DNA from: Neofusicoccum parvum
Taxonomy: Eukaryota; Ascomycota; Dothideomycetes; Botryosphaeriales; Botryosphaeriaceae
NCBI GenBank assembly: GCA_020912385.1
Contig: CP087217.1
Coordinates: 310,001 to 374,000, forward strand
Direction of reading: 5' to 3'
Length of the DNA stretch: 64,000 nt
The notes beneath the pieces were generated by a model. It was given only the letters and a program-made list of their open reading frames with translations, did no database searches and was not told the DNA's origin. The translations under genes were made by a program, and so were the position numbers. Shown piece by piece: positions 44,849 through 56,575 of this stretch (positions within the stretch are counted from its first letter, which is position 1; each line of letters starts with the position of its first letter).

Positions 44849-46916
44849 ATGGTGCTCCCCAAGTCCAAGAACTCGGTCGGGCTGGGCAACAGCCTGATGA
44901 ACGACCGCTTCGGCAAGGGCAAGGGCTCGGACATGCGCCGCGGCAACTTCAACGACAGCGGCGCAATTGCGCGGACAGGCCAGAATGGCGAGAAGGTGCG
45001 CGCGACTCCATTTGTAGCTCGGCGCATATTTCTGACACAGCACGCAGTACATCACGAACGGCAAGAAAGAGGCGTCATGGGTCAAGATGCGCAGTGTGAC
45101 CGAGCAGGCCGCTCTCGACGAATTCCTCAGCACCGCCGAGCTCGCAGGCACCGATTTCACCGCCGAGAAAATGAACAATGTCAAGATCATCCACAAGGAC
45201 CAGAAGAACCCCTACCTACTGTCCGCCGGCGAAGAGCGCGCCATCGTGCGCAAGCACAACCAACACCGCAAGAACCTGACCGTTCCGCGCCGGCCCAAGT
45301 GGGACGAGCACACCACACCGAGGGAGCTGGATGAGCGTGAGCGCGAAAGCCTTCTTCAGTGGCGCCGTGGCCTGGCTGAGCTGCAGGAGAGCAATGACCT
45401 GCTGCTGACACCGTTCGAGCGCAACATTGAGGTCTGGAGGCAGCTGTGGCGCGTCATTGAACGCTCAGATCTGGTTGTGCAGATCGTCGATGCGCGTAAC
45501 CCGCTGCTTTTCAGATGCGAGGATTTGGACAACTACGTTAAGGAGGTCGACCCGAAGAAGAACAACCTGCTGTTGGTGAACAAGGCGGACATGATGACCT
45601 TTGAGCAGAGGCAGATGTGGGCCGACTACTTCACGAATGCCAAGATCAACTACAGATTCTTCTCGGCTGAGTTGGCTAGGGAAATGAATGAGGCAAGAGA
45701 TCTCGAGGATTTGGAGGAAGAAGAGGAACTTGAATCCCCTGGGAATGAAGCTGAGCCGGAGGATAAGCTAGCCGAGGAGGCCAAGAAACTGGACGTTCAA
45801 GACAAGGAGGACGAAGAGAAGAAATGGGTCGAAGAGGAGACGGTCCAAGTTGACCAGAATGGTGTGGCGCTCTCGAGCTCGGAGGCCACCCGAATTCTGA
45901 CAACGGACGAACTCGAAGCACTATTCTTGGAGCACTCACCCGATGTAACGGACACCGGCCCTGACGGACAGCCACGTAAGACTCAAATTGGTCTCGTTGG
46001 TTACCCTAACGTCGGAAAATCGTCCACTATCAACGCCCTGATCGGCGCAAAGAAGGTCTCGGTGTCGGCTACTCCCGGAAAGACCAAGCACTTCCAGACC
46101 ATTCACCTCAGCGAGAAGGTTGTGCTCTGTGATTGTCCTGGTCTCGTGTTCCCCAACTTCGCGTCTACCAAGGCGGAGCTAGTTTGCAGCGGTGTCCTGC
46201 CCATTGATCAGCTGAGAGAGTACACGGGTCCTGCTGGCCTCGTTGCTAGCCGCATTCCGCAGGCTTTCCTCGAAGCCATTTACGGCATGAAGATTCACGT
46301 CAGACCTCTTGAGGAAGGCGGCACGGGCATTCCCACCGCCGAAGAGATGCTTGCCGGGTACGCAGTGGCCCGTGGTTTCTCAACACAAGGTCTTGGGCAG
46401 CCAGATGTGTCGCGCGCAGCACGAGTCGTGTTGAAAGACTACGTCAAAGGCAAGCTTCTGTACTGCCACCCCCCTCCGGCGGACCCGTCGATCGATGGCC
46501 ACTGGTTCAACCGCGACCTCTACGACGCATCGCATCTCCCCGAAAAGCGCCGCGCTGCATACTCTATACTGGAAGAATCTAGCGTATCTGGCGCACCCAG
46601 TGATGCCGCTTCGCTGATGGATGACCCTGACATCGTGCCGCTTAAAAAGAACAGGGTGCAGGGAGAGAAGAGCCGACAGATTGACAGTAGGTTTTTCGCG
46701 CCAAAAGGCAACGCAGGGCATTTAGCGATGCCTTTCCACGAGAAGTACAGCGAGCAAGGCCAGGCTGCCGGCAAAATATTGAGCGGGCGCAAGGCTCGTA
46801 CGCTGGCGGCTGTGGAGAACGATGTTGACCCGTCGGAACTGAAGACAAAAAGTAAGAAGCACTTCAAGGGCAACAGCAAGAAGAAGGTCAGGAACCAGGG
46901 TGGCGGTTACGATTAA
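44849..46916 (+). CDS. LSG1: Large-subunit GTPase LSG1 (60S maturation)
   Basis: Cytoplasmic circularly permuted GTPase that acts late in 60S maturation and is needed for release of the export adaptor NMD3. Exons are 44849-44995 and 45048-46916, encoding 671 aa; the 52-bp intron (gtgcgc...cacgcag) joins GQNGEK to YITNGKKEASW. The permuted motif order is visible: G4 NKAD near residue 226, then G1 GYPNVGKSS near 366 and G3 DCPG near 410. The N-terminal VPRRPKW and ERNIEVWRQLWRVIERSD segments are family hallmarks, and VVQIVDARNPLLFRCEDL precedes G4. An acidic insertion lies between G4 and G1, and the C-terminus is Lys-rich. The start gives the usual MVLPKSKNSVGLG opening. Confidence 0.95.
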
Positions 46917-47571
46917 AAGTAATCAGGCTGGATGGCGGGATACTAGATTGGATGCCTCGGACGGTTTGGTCCAGCCGAGGGCCCCTCTACTGCTTGTCCG
47001 CTGCACGGCTTGAGCATTTTCGGCGTTGGTTGGTTCGGATTGCAGGTAGCATGGATATCTTACGACTGGCCAGATTTTACAGTGACAAGCGTCGACACGA
47101 CGCAATGGGAGGTTTCTCGCAACGCGTCACATCCACGTACGGTTGAGGATTGCCTGATGTAGCTAGGCGGGGCGGCCAAGCCACTGCTCTGTATCTGGCG
47201 CAGGCTTTACCGACTCAGGGGCATTGGAAGACGGTGATCTGGAATGGAAACTTGAAGTTAACGTCATGCTATTCTGACCGTTGGAACACGACGAGAAATT
47301 GCCTTTTCGAGGAAGGATTTCGCGGGGTCCGTGGTTGCTCAGAGCTTGGTGGTGCGACTGGTGCGTGATGTCAAAGGGCCTCGGTAGTTTCGCATGTTCC
47401 CCGCAAACGCAGCAAGTCAACGCCGAGGGTCCACCTCCATAGTAATCGAATCGCCGCATACCTCCGCCGAGCTACTTACTACTCTGGGGCCCCGGCTATT
47501 CCCATCCAGCCTCCCCCAGATTTCCTCCCACACCTCCTCCTCCTCCTTCCCCACCAATTGATCCATCCACA
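46917..47571. other. Intergenic LSG1 / acyl-CoA dehydrogenase
   Basis: The 3' flank of LSG1 followed by the promoter of the dehydrogenase gene. A CT-rich run (about 47500-47570) directly before the ATG resembles a fungal leader. No other feature was recognised. Confidence 0.4.
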
Positions 47572-49253
47572 ATGTCGTCGTCGAAGCTGCTGATCAACAG
47601 CGAGAAGGGCCATGTGTCCGCCTCGCAGCGCATCCCGCCTATTGCTCTGCCGTACGTCAGCGATCGTGCGAAGAAGACCCTCGACCTCGTACGCAACAAC
47701 CACCCAATTGCTCTGCTCTGAACCAACACCTAACCCCGCCTCGAACAGGTCGAGAAGTTTGTCGAAGAAGAATGCATTCCCGCCGACGCCGTCTACCATC
47801 AACAAATCGGCACCACCCCCAAGGAGCGCTTCTCCTCGCACCCCGCCATCATGGAAGAACTCAAGAAGAAGGCACAGGCGCTCGGCCTCTGGAACATGTT
47901 CCTGCCCAAGGCACACTTCAAGGAGGGCGCCGGCTTCTCGAACCTGGAGTACGGGTTGATGGCGGAGCTGCTGGGCAAGTCGCGCACCGCGTCCGAGGCG
48001 ACCAACTGCGCCGCCCCGGACACGGGCAACATGGAGGTGCTGGCCAAGTATGGCAACGAGGCGCAGAAGCGGAGGTGGCTTGATCCGCTGTTGAAGGGCG
48101 AGATCAGGAGCGCGTTCCTCATGACGGAGCCGCAGGTTGCGAGCTCGGATGCGACAAATATCGAGCTGAACATGCGGTTGGAGGGGGATACATGGGTTCT
48201 TAACGGCCAGGTGAGCTTGCCGCAGCACTTCATACCAGTTCACTACCACTTGGGCGTCTTTGGGTGTATAGAGTCTCCGACGCCACCAAAGTTCCCAGCT
48301 CTCTATCTTTCCTTTAGCACACCAATGCTAACACATCCCTCCACAGAAATGGTGGTCCTCCGGCGCCGGCGACCCACGCTGCCAGATCTACATCGTGATG
48401 GGCAAGTCAGACCCGTCCAACCCGGACCCGTACAAGCAGCAATCCGTCATCCTCGTCCCCGCCGACACCCCCGGCATCACCATCCACCGCATGCTCTCGG
48501 TCATGGGCTTCGACGACGCCCCCCACGGCCACGGCCACATCACCTTCAACAACGTGCGCGTCCCCACGTCCGCCATGGTGCTTGGCCCGGGCCGCGGCTT
48601 CGAGATCATCCAAGGACGCCTTGGCCCCGGCAGGATCCACCACGCCATGAGGAGCATCGGTGCGGTAAGAATCCCCTCTCCGTCCCCCAGCCCCGCCAAC
48701 ACGGAACGCCGCTGACACCAACACCGCCCTCCAGGCAGAGCGCGCGCTCGAGTACTTCCTCGCGCGGCTCAACGACCCGCGCAAGAAGCCGTTCGGCGCG
48801 CTCCTCTCGTCGCACGGCGTGATGCTCGACCGCGTGGCGCGGTCGCGCATCGAGATCGACGCCGCGCGGCTGATGGTGCTCAACGCGGCCATCAAGATGG
48901 ACCTGACGTCGACCAAGTCGGCGCTCAAGGAGATCGCCGAGGTCAAGGTGCTGGTGCCGACCATGGCCCTGACCGTCATCGACCGCGCCATCCAGGCCTT
49001 CGGCGGCGCCGGCGTCAGCCAGGACACCCCGCTCGCCAGCATGTACAGCAACGGCCGCACCATGCGCATCGTCGACGGCCCCGACGAGGTCCACATCCTG
49101 CAGCTGGGCCGGAACGAGAACAAGAGGGGCGTGCCGCTGGGCGAGAGGATCGAGGCGCAGAGGAAGAAGGGGGATGAGCTGTTTGCCGCGGCGGGGATGA
49201 CGAGGGTGGATCCGTTGAGCTTGGAGAGGGTTTCGGGGAAGGCGAAGCTGTGA
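47572..49253 (+). CDS. Acyl-CoA dehydrogenase (ACAD10/11-like), PTS1-like C-terminus
   Basis: FAD-dependent acyl-CoA oxidising enzyme of 471 aa. Exons are 47572-47688, 47749-48210, 48347-48664 and 48735-49253; introns of 60, 136 and 70 bp obey GT-AG and keep phase. Family segments are [59 protein letters not shown] and [17 protein letters not shown], the last part of the flavin and CoA-binding C-terminal domain. KWWSSGA and the [13 protein letters not shown] helix point to the ACAD10/11 branch rather than classic short- or medium-chain enzymes. The C-terminus is KAKL; AKL fits the peroxisomal PTS1 consensus, so peroxisomal location is plausible. The preferred acyl-CoA cannot be read. Confidence 0.92.
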
Positions 49254-49814
49254 GGGATAGATATAGATTGACTTAGCTGGATGAGTCGATAGGGGTTTCA
49301 TGTATCTTGGGTTTTCCAAAAAGGATTATATAAGGGAATGGAGAAATTGCCTTTCTGGATATGAGGTGTGTGGACTTCTCTGAATGCTTCGCGTGAATGA
49401 GGAATCACCAAATAAGAATGCCTGAGGTGTCTGTTAAGCTTCAATCCAAACCTAGGCACCATCCCTTTACACAAGTCAACACCAGCTGGGTGGTTTCTTT
49501 TGCACTTTTCTTTGGTGAGTTGGTTGAGTGGTTTTGGTCGCCCAAGGACCTCGGGCACATTTGCTCTCATACCTCTTGTCTTTCGGCATCACAGCTTCAC
49601 GTCTCCCTCATAAACATCCATAAGATCAGATCAAGTCGAATTGAAATTAATCTCTCGGGGTATTCAGCATTACAATCAAAGACAGTACTAATCCTTCAAT
49701 GGTAGTCCCACGCCATCCCTTATCCCCGTAACCAACCTTTCCCAAATGCCTGTTCCTCGTCTCAATCATTAACCCTACGCCCGCTTTGGTGGCCAACGAA
49801 CTTATAATGTACTT
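49254..49814. other. Convergent intergenic region
   Basis: Lies between the 3' ends of the dehydrogenase and SMP3. AT-richer than the genes; presumed terminators for both, no distinct hairpin. No gene recognised. Confidence 0.45.
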
Positions 49815-51491
49815 TTAAAAGGACTTACTATCGCTCCGACACTCCTTCTTCACCTTCCACACCGCGATTCCCCTCCTGCCAACCACCCGCCGCAGCGTCG
49901 GCATCACGCCATCGTCACCGAAGTCCAGGTCGTCGAGGTTGAGGTGGTGCTTGTAGCTCCACACCTCCTCGAGCGAGAAGTCTCGCTCCTCGCCTCCAGG
50001 GTCCAAGAACGCATCCAGGAAGGTTGCGCTGCGGGGCGCGACGAGGTACGTGATCTCCCTCTCGCCCATCTTGCCGCCCTTGTCCAGCTCGGCGTTGGAG
50101 CAGGCGGTGCCGTTCGCGACGCGCTGGGCCATGGTCTCGGGCTTCATGCCCATGAGGTCGACCGTGTCGGTCACCTCGTTCTTTCCGTTTAGCAGCCACA
50201 CCGGCGGGCTGTATGTCTTCCACCAGTAGACCTTCGTCACTTGCGGCTCGCCGGAGCGCGCGATCCAGATCTGCGCTGGGATGACGCCGCCTTGGTGGTA
50301 TACGCCCATGAGCAGGCCCATTGCCGCATTAAAAATGATCCACGCTGCCATCCATGCGCGGCGAACTTTTGTGTTTGTAGGGAGTCGGATAGAGGAGAGG
50401 ATGAGGGGGACCGCCGGGAGTAGGAAGCGCGCTTCTTGGTGCGGGAAAAGGGAGAGGAGCGCAACACCGGACAGAGCGGCGGCGAGGCGTAAATTCTTGC
50501 GATAGCCGAATAATAGAAGCGGAAAGGCGGGACCGATCAACTGTGGGAGGTTTGCAACAATGTGCTGGTAGTATGGGTGGAGGCCGTGCTGGGCGAGGTT
50601 GTGCGCCGAGGAGTTGTAGAGGAAATTATTTAGGGGTGTAATTATGGGGCGGTGGACAAGGTTCGAGAGAGTCAGGCCGTCAGGGTGGTAGAAGGAGGTA
50701 TCGAACATTACAGCGATTATAGTGGTGACGGCCGCGGAGAGGAGTAGCGCGATAAAGGAGAGCGGTTTCCGGTGGAAATGTGGTAGAAGTTGGAGGACGG
50801 GAATTATCAGGAACGCTGGGAACGTTATTCTGTTGAAGAAACCGGCGACCGCGAAAAACCCTAGGAGCGCTGTTGCCGTAAGGCTGGAACGCTTCTACAG
50901 TAAACTGTTAGCCGTGCGCAATTGGGTTGAGGCAGGAGGTGCTGACCTTGTCCTCCAGAATGCGCCCAATCAAAACCAAGCTCCAGATGAGCGCAAGTGT
51001 CTCCAATGAGTTCGAGAAAGTGTGCGTCTGCAGTGTCCAAGTAACATATGAGGATGCGACGAGCATGGAAGCTGAGCTGCGCTGGTGCGGCGACACAAGC
51101 TCCAGGATGGCCCAGTCCTCAAGTACGAAGCTCAGGACAAACATCATCACACGCAGCGTCCAGTATACCACAAACGGCGGCACTTCCTCCGCGATTCCCT
51201 CGCCGATGCCGCGCAGTACGGCCATAGGTATGCCATAGCAGATCCATAATGGGAAGGAGCTGCGGATGGGGTGCTTGGAGGTGAACTCCCAGGTAAGGTG
51301 GACGGGATAGCCGAAGACGCGTCCTAGCCAGACCGCTGTGTCACTTGAGTCGTTCTTGCCAAAGGCGCACCGGGGGACATACCAGCTATAACCTCAGGCC
51401 CTTGGAAGTTTTCGTCCGGGTGCAGGTAGCTCGGGGAGAGAGCGAACCAGAGCCGCACCAGGAGCAGCAGCAGGTAGACGCGCCGCCACAT
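49815..51491 (-). CDS. SMP3: GPI mannosyltransferase 4 (SMP3 / PIG-Z)
   Basis: ER multi-pass enzyme (GT22) that adds the fourth mannose to GPI anchor precursors, using dolichol-phosphate mannose on the lumenal side. Exons on the minus strand are 51491-51383, 51335-50947 and 50894-49815 (about 525 aa). The acceptor of intron 2 is ambiguous by one codon (tgtag or tgtagaag). The GT22 hallmark [10 protein letters not shown] lies near residue 25 after a first hydrophobic helix. [48 protein letters not shown] and the lumenal [12 protein letters not shown] loop follow in the order of SMP3. The last 130 residues are soluble. Introns are 47 and 52-55 bp. The start gives a short, basic N-terminus before the helix as in relatives. 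Confidence 0.92.
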
Positions 51492-52761
51492 TGCGATTGT
51501 CTGGGGAGTCGTTCAGCGCATGGGAGGCGAGCGCGTGGAGGAGGGAAGCGCGACGGGTGCGAAGTTGACGGCGTTGGAGCTGGGACAGCGTCGGCAGGAG
51601 CTGCGTGACGGGTAGCTGGAAAGCACACCACGCCTTTAATGAATTGCCTGTTTCGATAAGGATAAGGAGTGGCCCCGGCGATAGGCTGAGATTGCTTCTG
51701 ACGCGCGACGCTCGGTGCGAATCCGGCTTCTGGGCAGTCAGAAGTTGGCTGCACCAGTAGGCCTGCTGTGTGCTGTGCGATGGATCGCGGCCATGACTGT
51801 GGACGCGCTCTCCGCGTGCAGCAGGACGCTGACACCGTTGGAGCTCCAGCTTCTGTCTCTGACGCGCGCGACTGGCCGCCGTGCGATGACCGCATCACGT
51901 GGACCAAATTTCCAGCCTTATGACTTCCCCGAAGCAGCAGCAATCCGAAACACGCGCGCGCAGCAAGACAGCAAGGCGGTCCGATCGCAGGGCTGGCCGG
52001 GGCGACGCGCTGGGCCGCTTGCCGGGCAATTTGCGCGTCGTGCATCCGGGCATCGGAGGCGTGTGGCGTCGTTTTCGCGTTTGCTGCCTGCAGGCACCAA
52101 CAGCAGATCCACAACCCGGCCGGCGGTTTGAGAACGTCATTGCCTGGGCTGTTGGGCCTGTGCAGCAATCGAGTACCGTGGCTTTAATCTGTATCCTTAC
52201 AGACTTGCGCAGCTCCCTATGCTGCATCAGGCGCCGACTGCGTTCCGAGCGGCATGCGAGATTTCATCTTCCAGAAGTGCTGCAGAAGAGCCACCGCGTC
52301 TGAAGGCCAGCTTTGCGCAGTATCGAAGAGATACTGTAGCCGTGCCCACGCCGTTTGTCTGTCTGCCTGCGGCGCGTGTTGGTGCAGGATCCATGGCTTG
52401 ATGGGGGAAGCGGCGGCGTGGGTGAGTGGCCCCAACGCAAGGCAACTGCGCCATAGGTGAGGTGCTCGCCAGGAACCAGCATGCAAAACGTGGTTCTGCC
52501 TGCGAGTCCTCGTTCATTCTGGGCTGCGCTTGCTTGTGACCAGTCATCTGCGTCGGTTGGACCCTGTTCGCGCCCTTATAAGGTCGCCGTTCGTCGCGCA
52601 CCTGAGCTTCTACATCCTTCCTCCGACCGAGCTTCCAGCGCGACCATCGGCAACTCAAGCTCCGCCCCACGAACGTCAATCGCCCGCACTTCGCCGCTCC
52701 ACCGCACTTCTTCACCCAACACTCCCCAACACTCTCCAACTTCCACGTCGCTGCATCCACC
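51492..52761. other. Intergenic SMP3 / SKP1 (divergent)
   Basis: About 1.27 kb between two divergent starts. Frames up to 260 codons on the minus strand (51386-52168) run into SMP3 exon 1 antisense or out of frame and show no domain. The SKP1 TATA box lies near the right end. Nothing else was recognised. Confidence 0.4.
52575..52583 (+). promoter_or_regulatory. TATA-like element of SKP1
   Basis: The sequence cttataagg, about 180 bp upstream of the SKP1 ATG in GC-rich surroundings, is the only TATA-like motif in the proximal region. Confidence 0.4.
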
Positions 52762-53491
52762 ATGAGCGCCCAGAAGATCACGCTTACCACCTCCGACGGT
52801 GTCGACATCGAAGTCGGTACGTGCGAACGCGCCCCGCCCCGCGTCTACCCACATCGCGGACTAACAGTGTCACACAGAGCGCCAGGTCGCTGAGCGCAGT
52901 ATCCTCATCAAGAACCTTCTGGAGGATCTCGGCACCGAGTCGGGCGAGCCTATCCCCATCCCCAACGTACGTTCACGGTCGCAACACCCCCCGAGCCTCC
53001 TCTGACGAGCATGAACAGGTCAATGAGCAGGTTATGAGGAAGGTCATCGAGTGGTGCGAGCAGCACAAGAAGGACCCCCCGGCCTCTGCTGACGACGACT
53101 CGGACTCGCGCAAGAAGTCCACGGATATCGACGAGTGGGACCAGAAGTTCATGCAGGTTGACCAGGAGATGCTCTTCGAGATCATCCTGGTGAGTCGCTT
53201 CACCCCGCGTTGGAATCGCGCCACTTCCTGAGCTTGGGTGCTGACTTTCACCCTCTCCGCGTAGGCTGCCAACTACCTCGACATCAAGGCCCTCCTCGAT
53301 GTCGGCTGCAAGACCGTCGCCAACATGATCAAGGGCAAGTCCCCTGACGAGATCCGCAAGACGTTCAACATCCAGAACGACTTCACCCCCGAGGAGGAGG
53401 ACCAGATCCGCCGCGAGAACGAGTGGGCCGAGGAGTAAGTCATGCGACCCCCAAATCAAAGGCGAGATCTTGACACATCTATAGTCGTTAA
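52762..53491 (+). CDS. SKP1: SKP1, SCF ubiquitin-ligase adaptor
   Basis: Adaptor linking cullin 1 to F-box proteins in SCF ligases. Five exons: 52762-52816, 52878-52966, 53019-53189, 53265-53434 and 53485-53491, encoding 163 aa. The BTB/POZ-like N-terminus ([20 protein letters not shown], then [12 protein letters not shown]) is followed by [17 protein letters not shown], the acidic loop and [19 protein letters not shown]. The C-terminal F-box-binding helices come next: [36 protein letters not shown] and [17 protein letters not shown]. Reading through exon 4 gives WAEE-stop, but the strong donor GA|gtaagt and the acceptor ctatag restore the conserved WAEDR ending from a 7-nt last exon. I prefer that model. 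Introns are 50-75 bp. Confidence 0.95.
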
Positions 53492-53506
53492 AATAGCGTC
53501 GACGCC

Positions 53507-53632
53507 ATGGTCTGCTTCATCGCCGACGTGCTCTACCCGGACTACCTCTTCGTCTCCCTCGAGGACGACGACAACGAACAGTGGATCGAAGTTGCCTCGG
53601 ATGATGTCCCTCCCCGCTACATCGCTTTCTGA
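53507..53632 (+). CDS. Possible small ORF in the SKP1 3' region
   Basis: A 41-codon ATG frame starts 16 bp after the SKP1 stop. It reads MVCFIADVLYPDYLFVSLED, then an acidic patch, and ends PPRYIAF. Composition and G/C third positions look coding-like, but no family is recognised. It most probably lies in the SKP1 3' UTR, so translation is doubtful. Confidence 0.2.
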   Translation: MVCFIADVLYPDYLFVSLEDDDNEQWIEVASDDVPPRYIAF

Positions 53633-54371
53633 TTGCATCAACGTCATGCGTGGGATTCTAGCCAAACCGGTCGCACCATCGCTGCATCTTCACCTCAACA
53701 ACACGTCCGACGGAATGAGCTTTTTCCTGGTCCTTTTAATTTGCGGGTTATGCATTCACGGCGGGAACGATTTCCATCGGTGTTCGGGGGATCACTTTCT
53801 CTTTTTCTCGATAAATGTTCTTGAATAGGGCCTTGTGGAGGCCTCTATTCCTGGGTTCACTAACAATCGATACGGGCAGCGGGATATTCTTGCTCTGCAG
53901 ATGGTTTCCTTTCGGACCGGTTACTCAAAAGCTCTTCATAAGCTTTTATGGTAGCGTGAGATAGAGGACATCCGAATTCAACGAGTTACAAACACATTTT
54001 GCATTTTGGGCGGTCTGATGACATCTACTCAACAGCAGTCTCATCTACCCACGGACCTTGGCCTGCATTTTTGACTTCCTATTACACATACAGCGGCACT
54101 TGACTCGAGCGCCATCGGTGCCTGGGCTGAGCACACACGTACATCCATGACCTTTCCTTGGTCTGGATATGCTTCTTTGAGATGTGGTGAAGATGTGAAG
54201 TTTGAACGTCCCCGGCCTAATTGTGCTGCTTTTTACTTTTCTGTTGTACAGTATCTATACACCCCACGGCACCAGCTCAACTACATTTCCGCCGCGCCAC
54301 CGCGACCTCCTTTTTTACGTTGCGCAATCTTTACGTTGCGCAATCAATATCCACACTCTTTCTTATCTTCA
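53633..54371. other. Convergent intergenic region SKP1 / PGS1
   Basis: Holds the 3' ends of both genes. A short direct repeat, tttacgttgcgcaatc, occurs twice at about 54315-54344. No gene recognised. Confidence 0.4.
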
Positions 54372-56309
54372 TCACAACGCTCCCCCAAGCACCTTGACAA
54401 TCCACATCGCAACCCGCACATGCAGCCCCACCCTCCGCTCCGTCCGCTCAAACTCGCCCATCCCGACCTCCTTCGCCCACTCGCCCACCCGCGCCTCCTC
54501 CGCGCCCAGCCGCCGGCGCAGGTCCGCGTCGCGCGTCACGATCATCACGCCGGCCTCTAGGTCGAGCTCGTAGCTGCGCTTCGTGTAGTTGCTGCTGCCG
54601 ATGATGGCGATGCTCGGGCCACCGGGAGCGGCTGCGTCGGTGGTTGAGGCTTTGCTGCTGCGGTCCGAAGGGTCGGGTTGGCCGCCCTCGCCCGGCAGCG
54701 TGACCCAGAACCCCTTGGCGTGGTAGGTCCAGCCGTCCGGCTCGCCGACGGTGCCGCGGCGCCACTCGCGCAGCTGCACGCGGTCGCCCAGCCCCGCGCG
54801 CTCGACCGACTGCAGGAAGCGGCGCGCCAGCAGCGTGTAGGCCGCCGGCAGCATGCCGGATACGCCGGCGGAGCCGTAGAAGCCGTTGGCCTGCGGGGAG
54901 GCGGCGATGACGGTGGCGCGAGCGGGGTTGGTGGCGAGGAGGAGGGAGCGCATCCAGGGAGTCATGTTGAAGTAGCCGGCGGTGAAGGTCCAGGTGTTGA
55001 GGGCGTAGGCGGGTTGGGTCAGGAGCGTGAGGAGAGTGGACATGGCTGGGAGTTCGGTGCTGGTGTCGTTGCTAGTTGGGAGGACGGAGGTGAATTGGAG
55101 AAGTGGGTAAATCGATGTGGAGTTGATATCAGAGGGGAGAGGCGTGACACTGGGGCGGACGAGGGGAGTAAGGAGAGTCGAGGCGGCTTTTTTGAAGGCG
55201 TTACGGTCCTCAAGTGGAGAGGGGGCCGGATTGCTGGAGGGCCAGGTCATGTCGTAGCCGCCTGGTGAAGACGACGAGGGTGAGATTAGGTAGCTGAGGC
55301 TGCTGATAGCGGAGTGGATGCGGAAGAAGTAATCAGTGATCTCGGCGGAAGAGAAGACATGATACCGATCTTGCCGGTTAGTAAAGTAGTCGTTCGAGAG
55401 ATTTGCTCTGAATGGGCTATCAGCTTGTATGTTGTAATTGTGTGTGGAACAATCACACACCCAGACATGATCAACTCATCGTCTACTCCATACAGCTTCA
55501 TGTGCTGCAGGCCCCATCCTTCATTGATGCGGCGTGGGATCAACTTTTTCCGCAGGCCGAACAGGTTAGGAGTGTGGAACATGCGGATCTCCACGCGGTC
55601 CGGCCCGAAATCCGCGACGAGCGGTGCCAAGAGAGATGCACATGACGGCTGAGGAGTCTCGCGGGTTCCGCGGAGGGCATCCGTCAGGAATGATACCTTG
55701 AGGTCCGGATTGCGCTGGAGAGCATCCCGAATAACTGAGATCTGCAGGATAGAAGGTTGAGGAAGCCGGCAAGTGAGCTCGGAGATAGCGGATGTCTTAC
55801 CAACTCATGTTCGGTCTTTCCAATGTAAAGAGTGGAGAGGTAGACTCTCCGCTTGGCGTTGGAGATTTTAGCCTACTTTTGTGCAGTTAGCCTCCGTCCT
55901 TTTGCATTGGCTGGAACTCAATTAGAGTGCTTATGACGATGAAAGCTATAGCAAGCAATTTGACACGAAACGCGGAAGATTGGATGGACGGTCGTCACGG
56001 TGGATGGCGAGTTGAAGCTAGATCACAGAGACGCAGGAATCGACTGACCTTGAGAGTCTCGTAGAAGTCCGAGGGCGTTGAAAGGATCTCGATCTGCGAA
56101 GGCTGAACCTCGAATCGTGGAGATAGCCGATCAAGCTCAGAGGTCAGACTGGCCAGCATGGCGGCGCCCGACTGCGTGGCTGGCGGGGAACCCGGTGCCG
56201 CAGAACTGGAGGTCGAGTATCTCCGCGCAGCTGTGCCCAGCGAAACGGGCCGGCGCAGAGGCAGCGCAATCCTGGATCGTGAGGATCGTACGACAGTACG
56301 TGCAAACAT
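54372..56309 (-). CDS. PGS1: Phosphatidylglycerophosphate synthase PGS1
   Basis: Mitochondrial enzyme making phosphatidylglycerophosphate from CDP-diacylglycerol and glycerol-3-phosphate, the committed step to cardiolipin. Exons on the minus strand are 56309-56049, 55872-55801, 55741-55461 and 55407-54372, encoding 549 aa; introns are 176, 59 and 53 bp and all in phase. The N-terminus (MFARTVVRSSRSRIALPLRR) is a good mitochondrial presequence. RRVYLSTLYIGKTEHEL and VSFLTDALRGTRETP follow. The two phospholipase-D-type HKD motifs are HMKLYGVDDELIMSGANLSN and YHAKGFWVTLP with GSSNYTKRSYELDLE. The bacterial PgsA family is unrelated. It shares a short divergent interval with a complex I subunit gene, and cardiolipin synthase lies elsewhere in the window. 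Confidence 0.93.
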
Positions 56310-56575
56310 TGCTTCGCTCAGATGACCCTACTGCAGGGGCGCTCACCGCCGAGTGCTGCAGGATCTTCGGGGCGGGCGGATGGTGTTGTTGAAGCGAGCG
56401 AGCCCTGGCCGTAGCGCGTCGCTGACACGCTCGGAGCCGGGCGGCGGAGGAGGACAAATGCGCGCCTCCCATTCGCTGCCGCCCTCGCCAAGACTCCTGC
56501 CGTCACCACTCACAACGTCCTGGCCTGAAGCTCCTCGGCGGACCCGCGAGCCCTTTACGCCCACACCAGCCCACC
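56310..56575. promoter_or_regulatory. Bidirectional promoter interval PGS1 / NDUFA12
   Basis: 266 bp separate two divergent ATGs of mitochondrial genes. No TATA box is evident and the interval is GC-rich, consistent with a shared housekeeping promoter. Confidence 0.5.

Noticed and set aside
51386..52168. 260-codon minus-strand frame upstream of SMP3
   Set aside because: It ends inside SMP3 exon 1 in another frame, and the translation has no hydrophobic or domain features.
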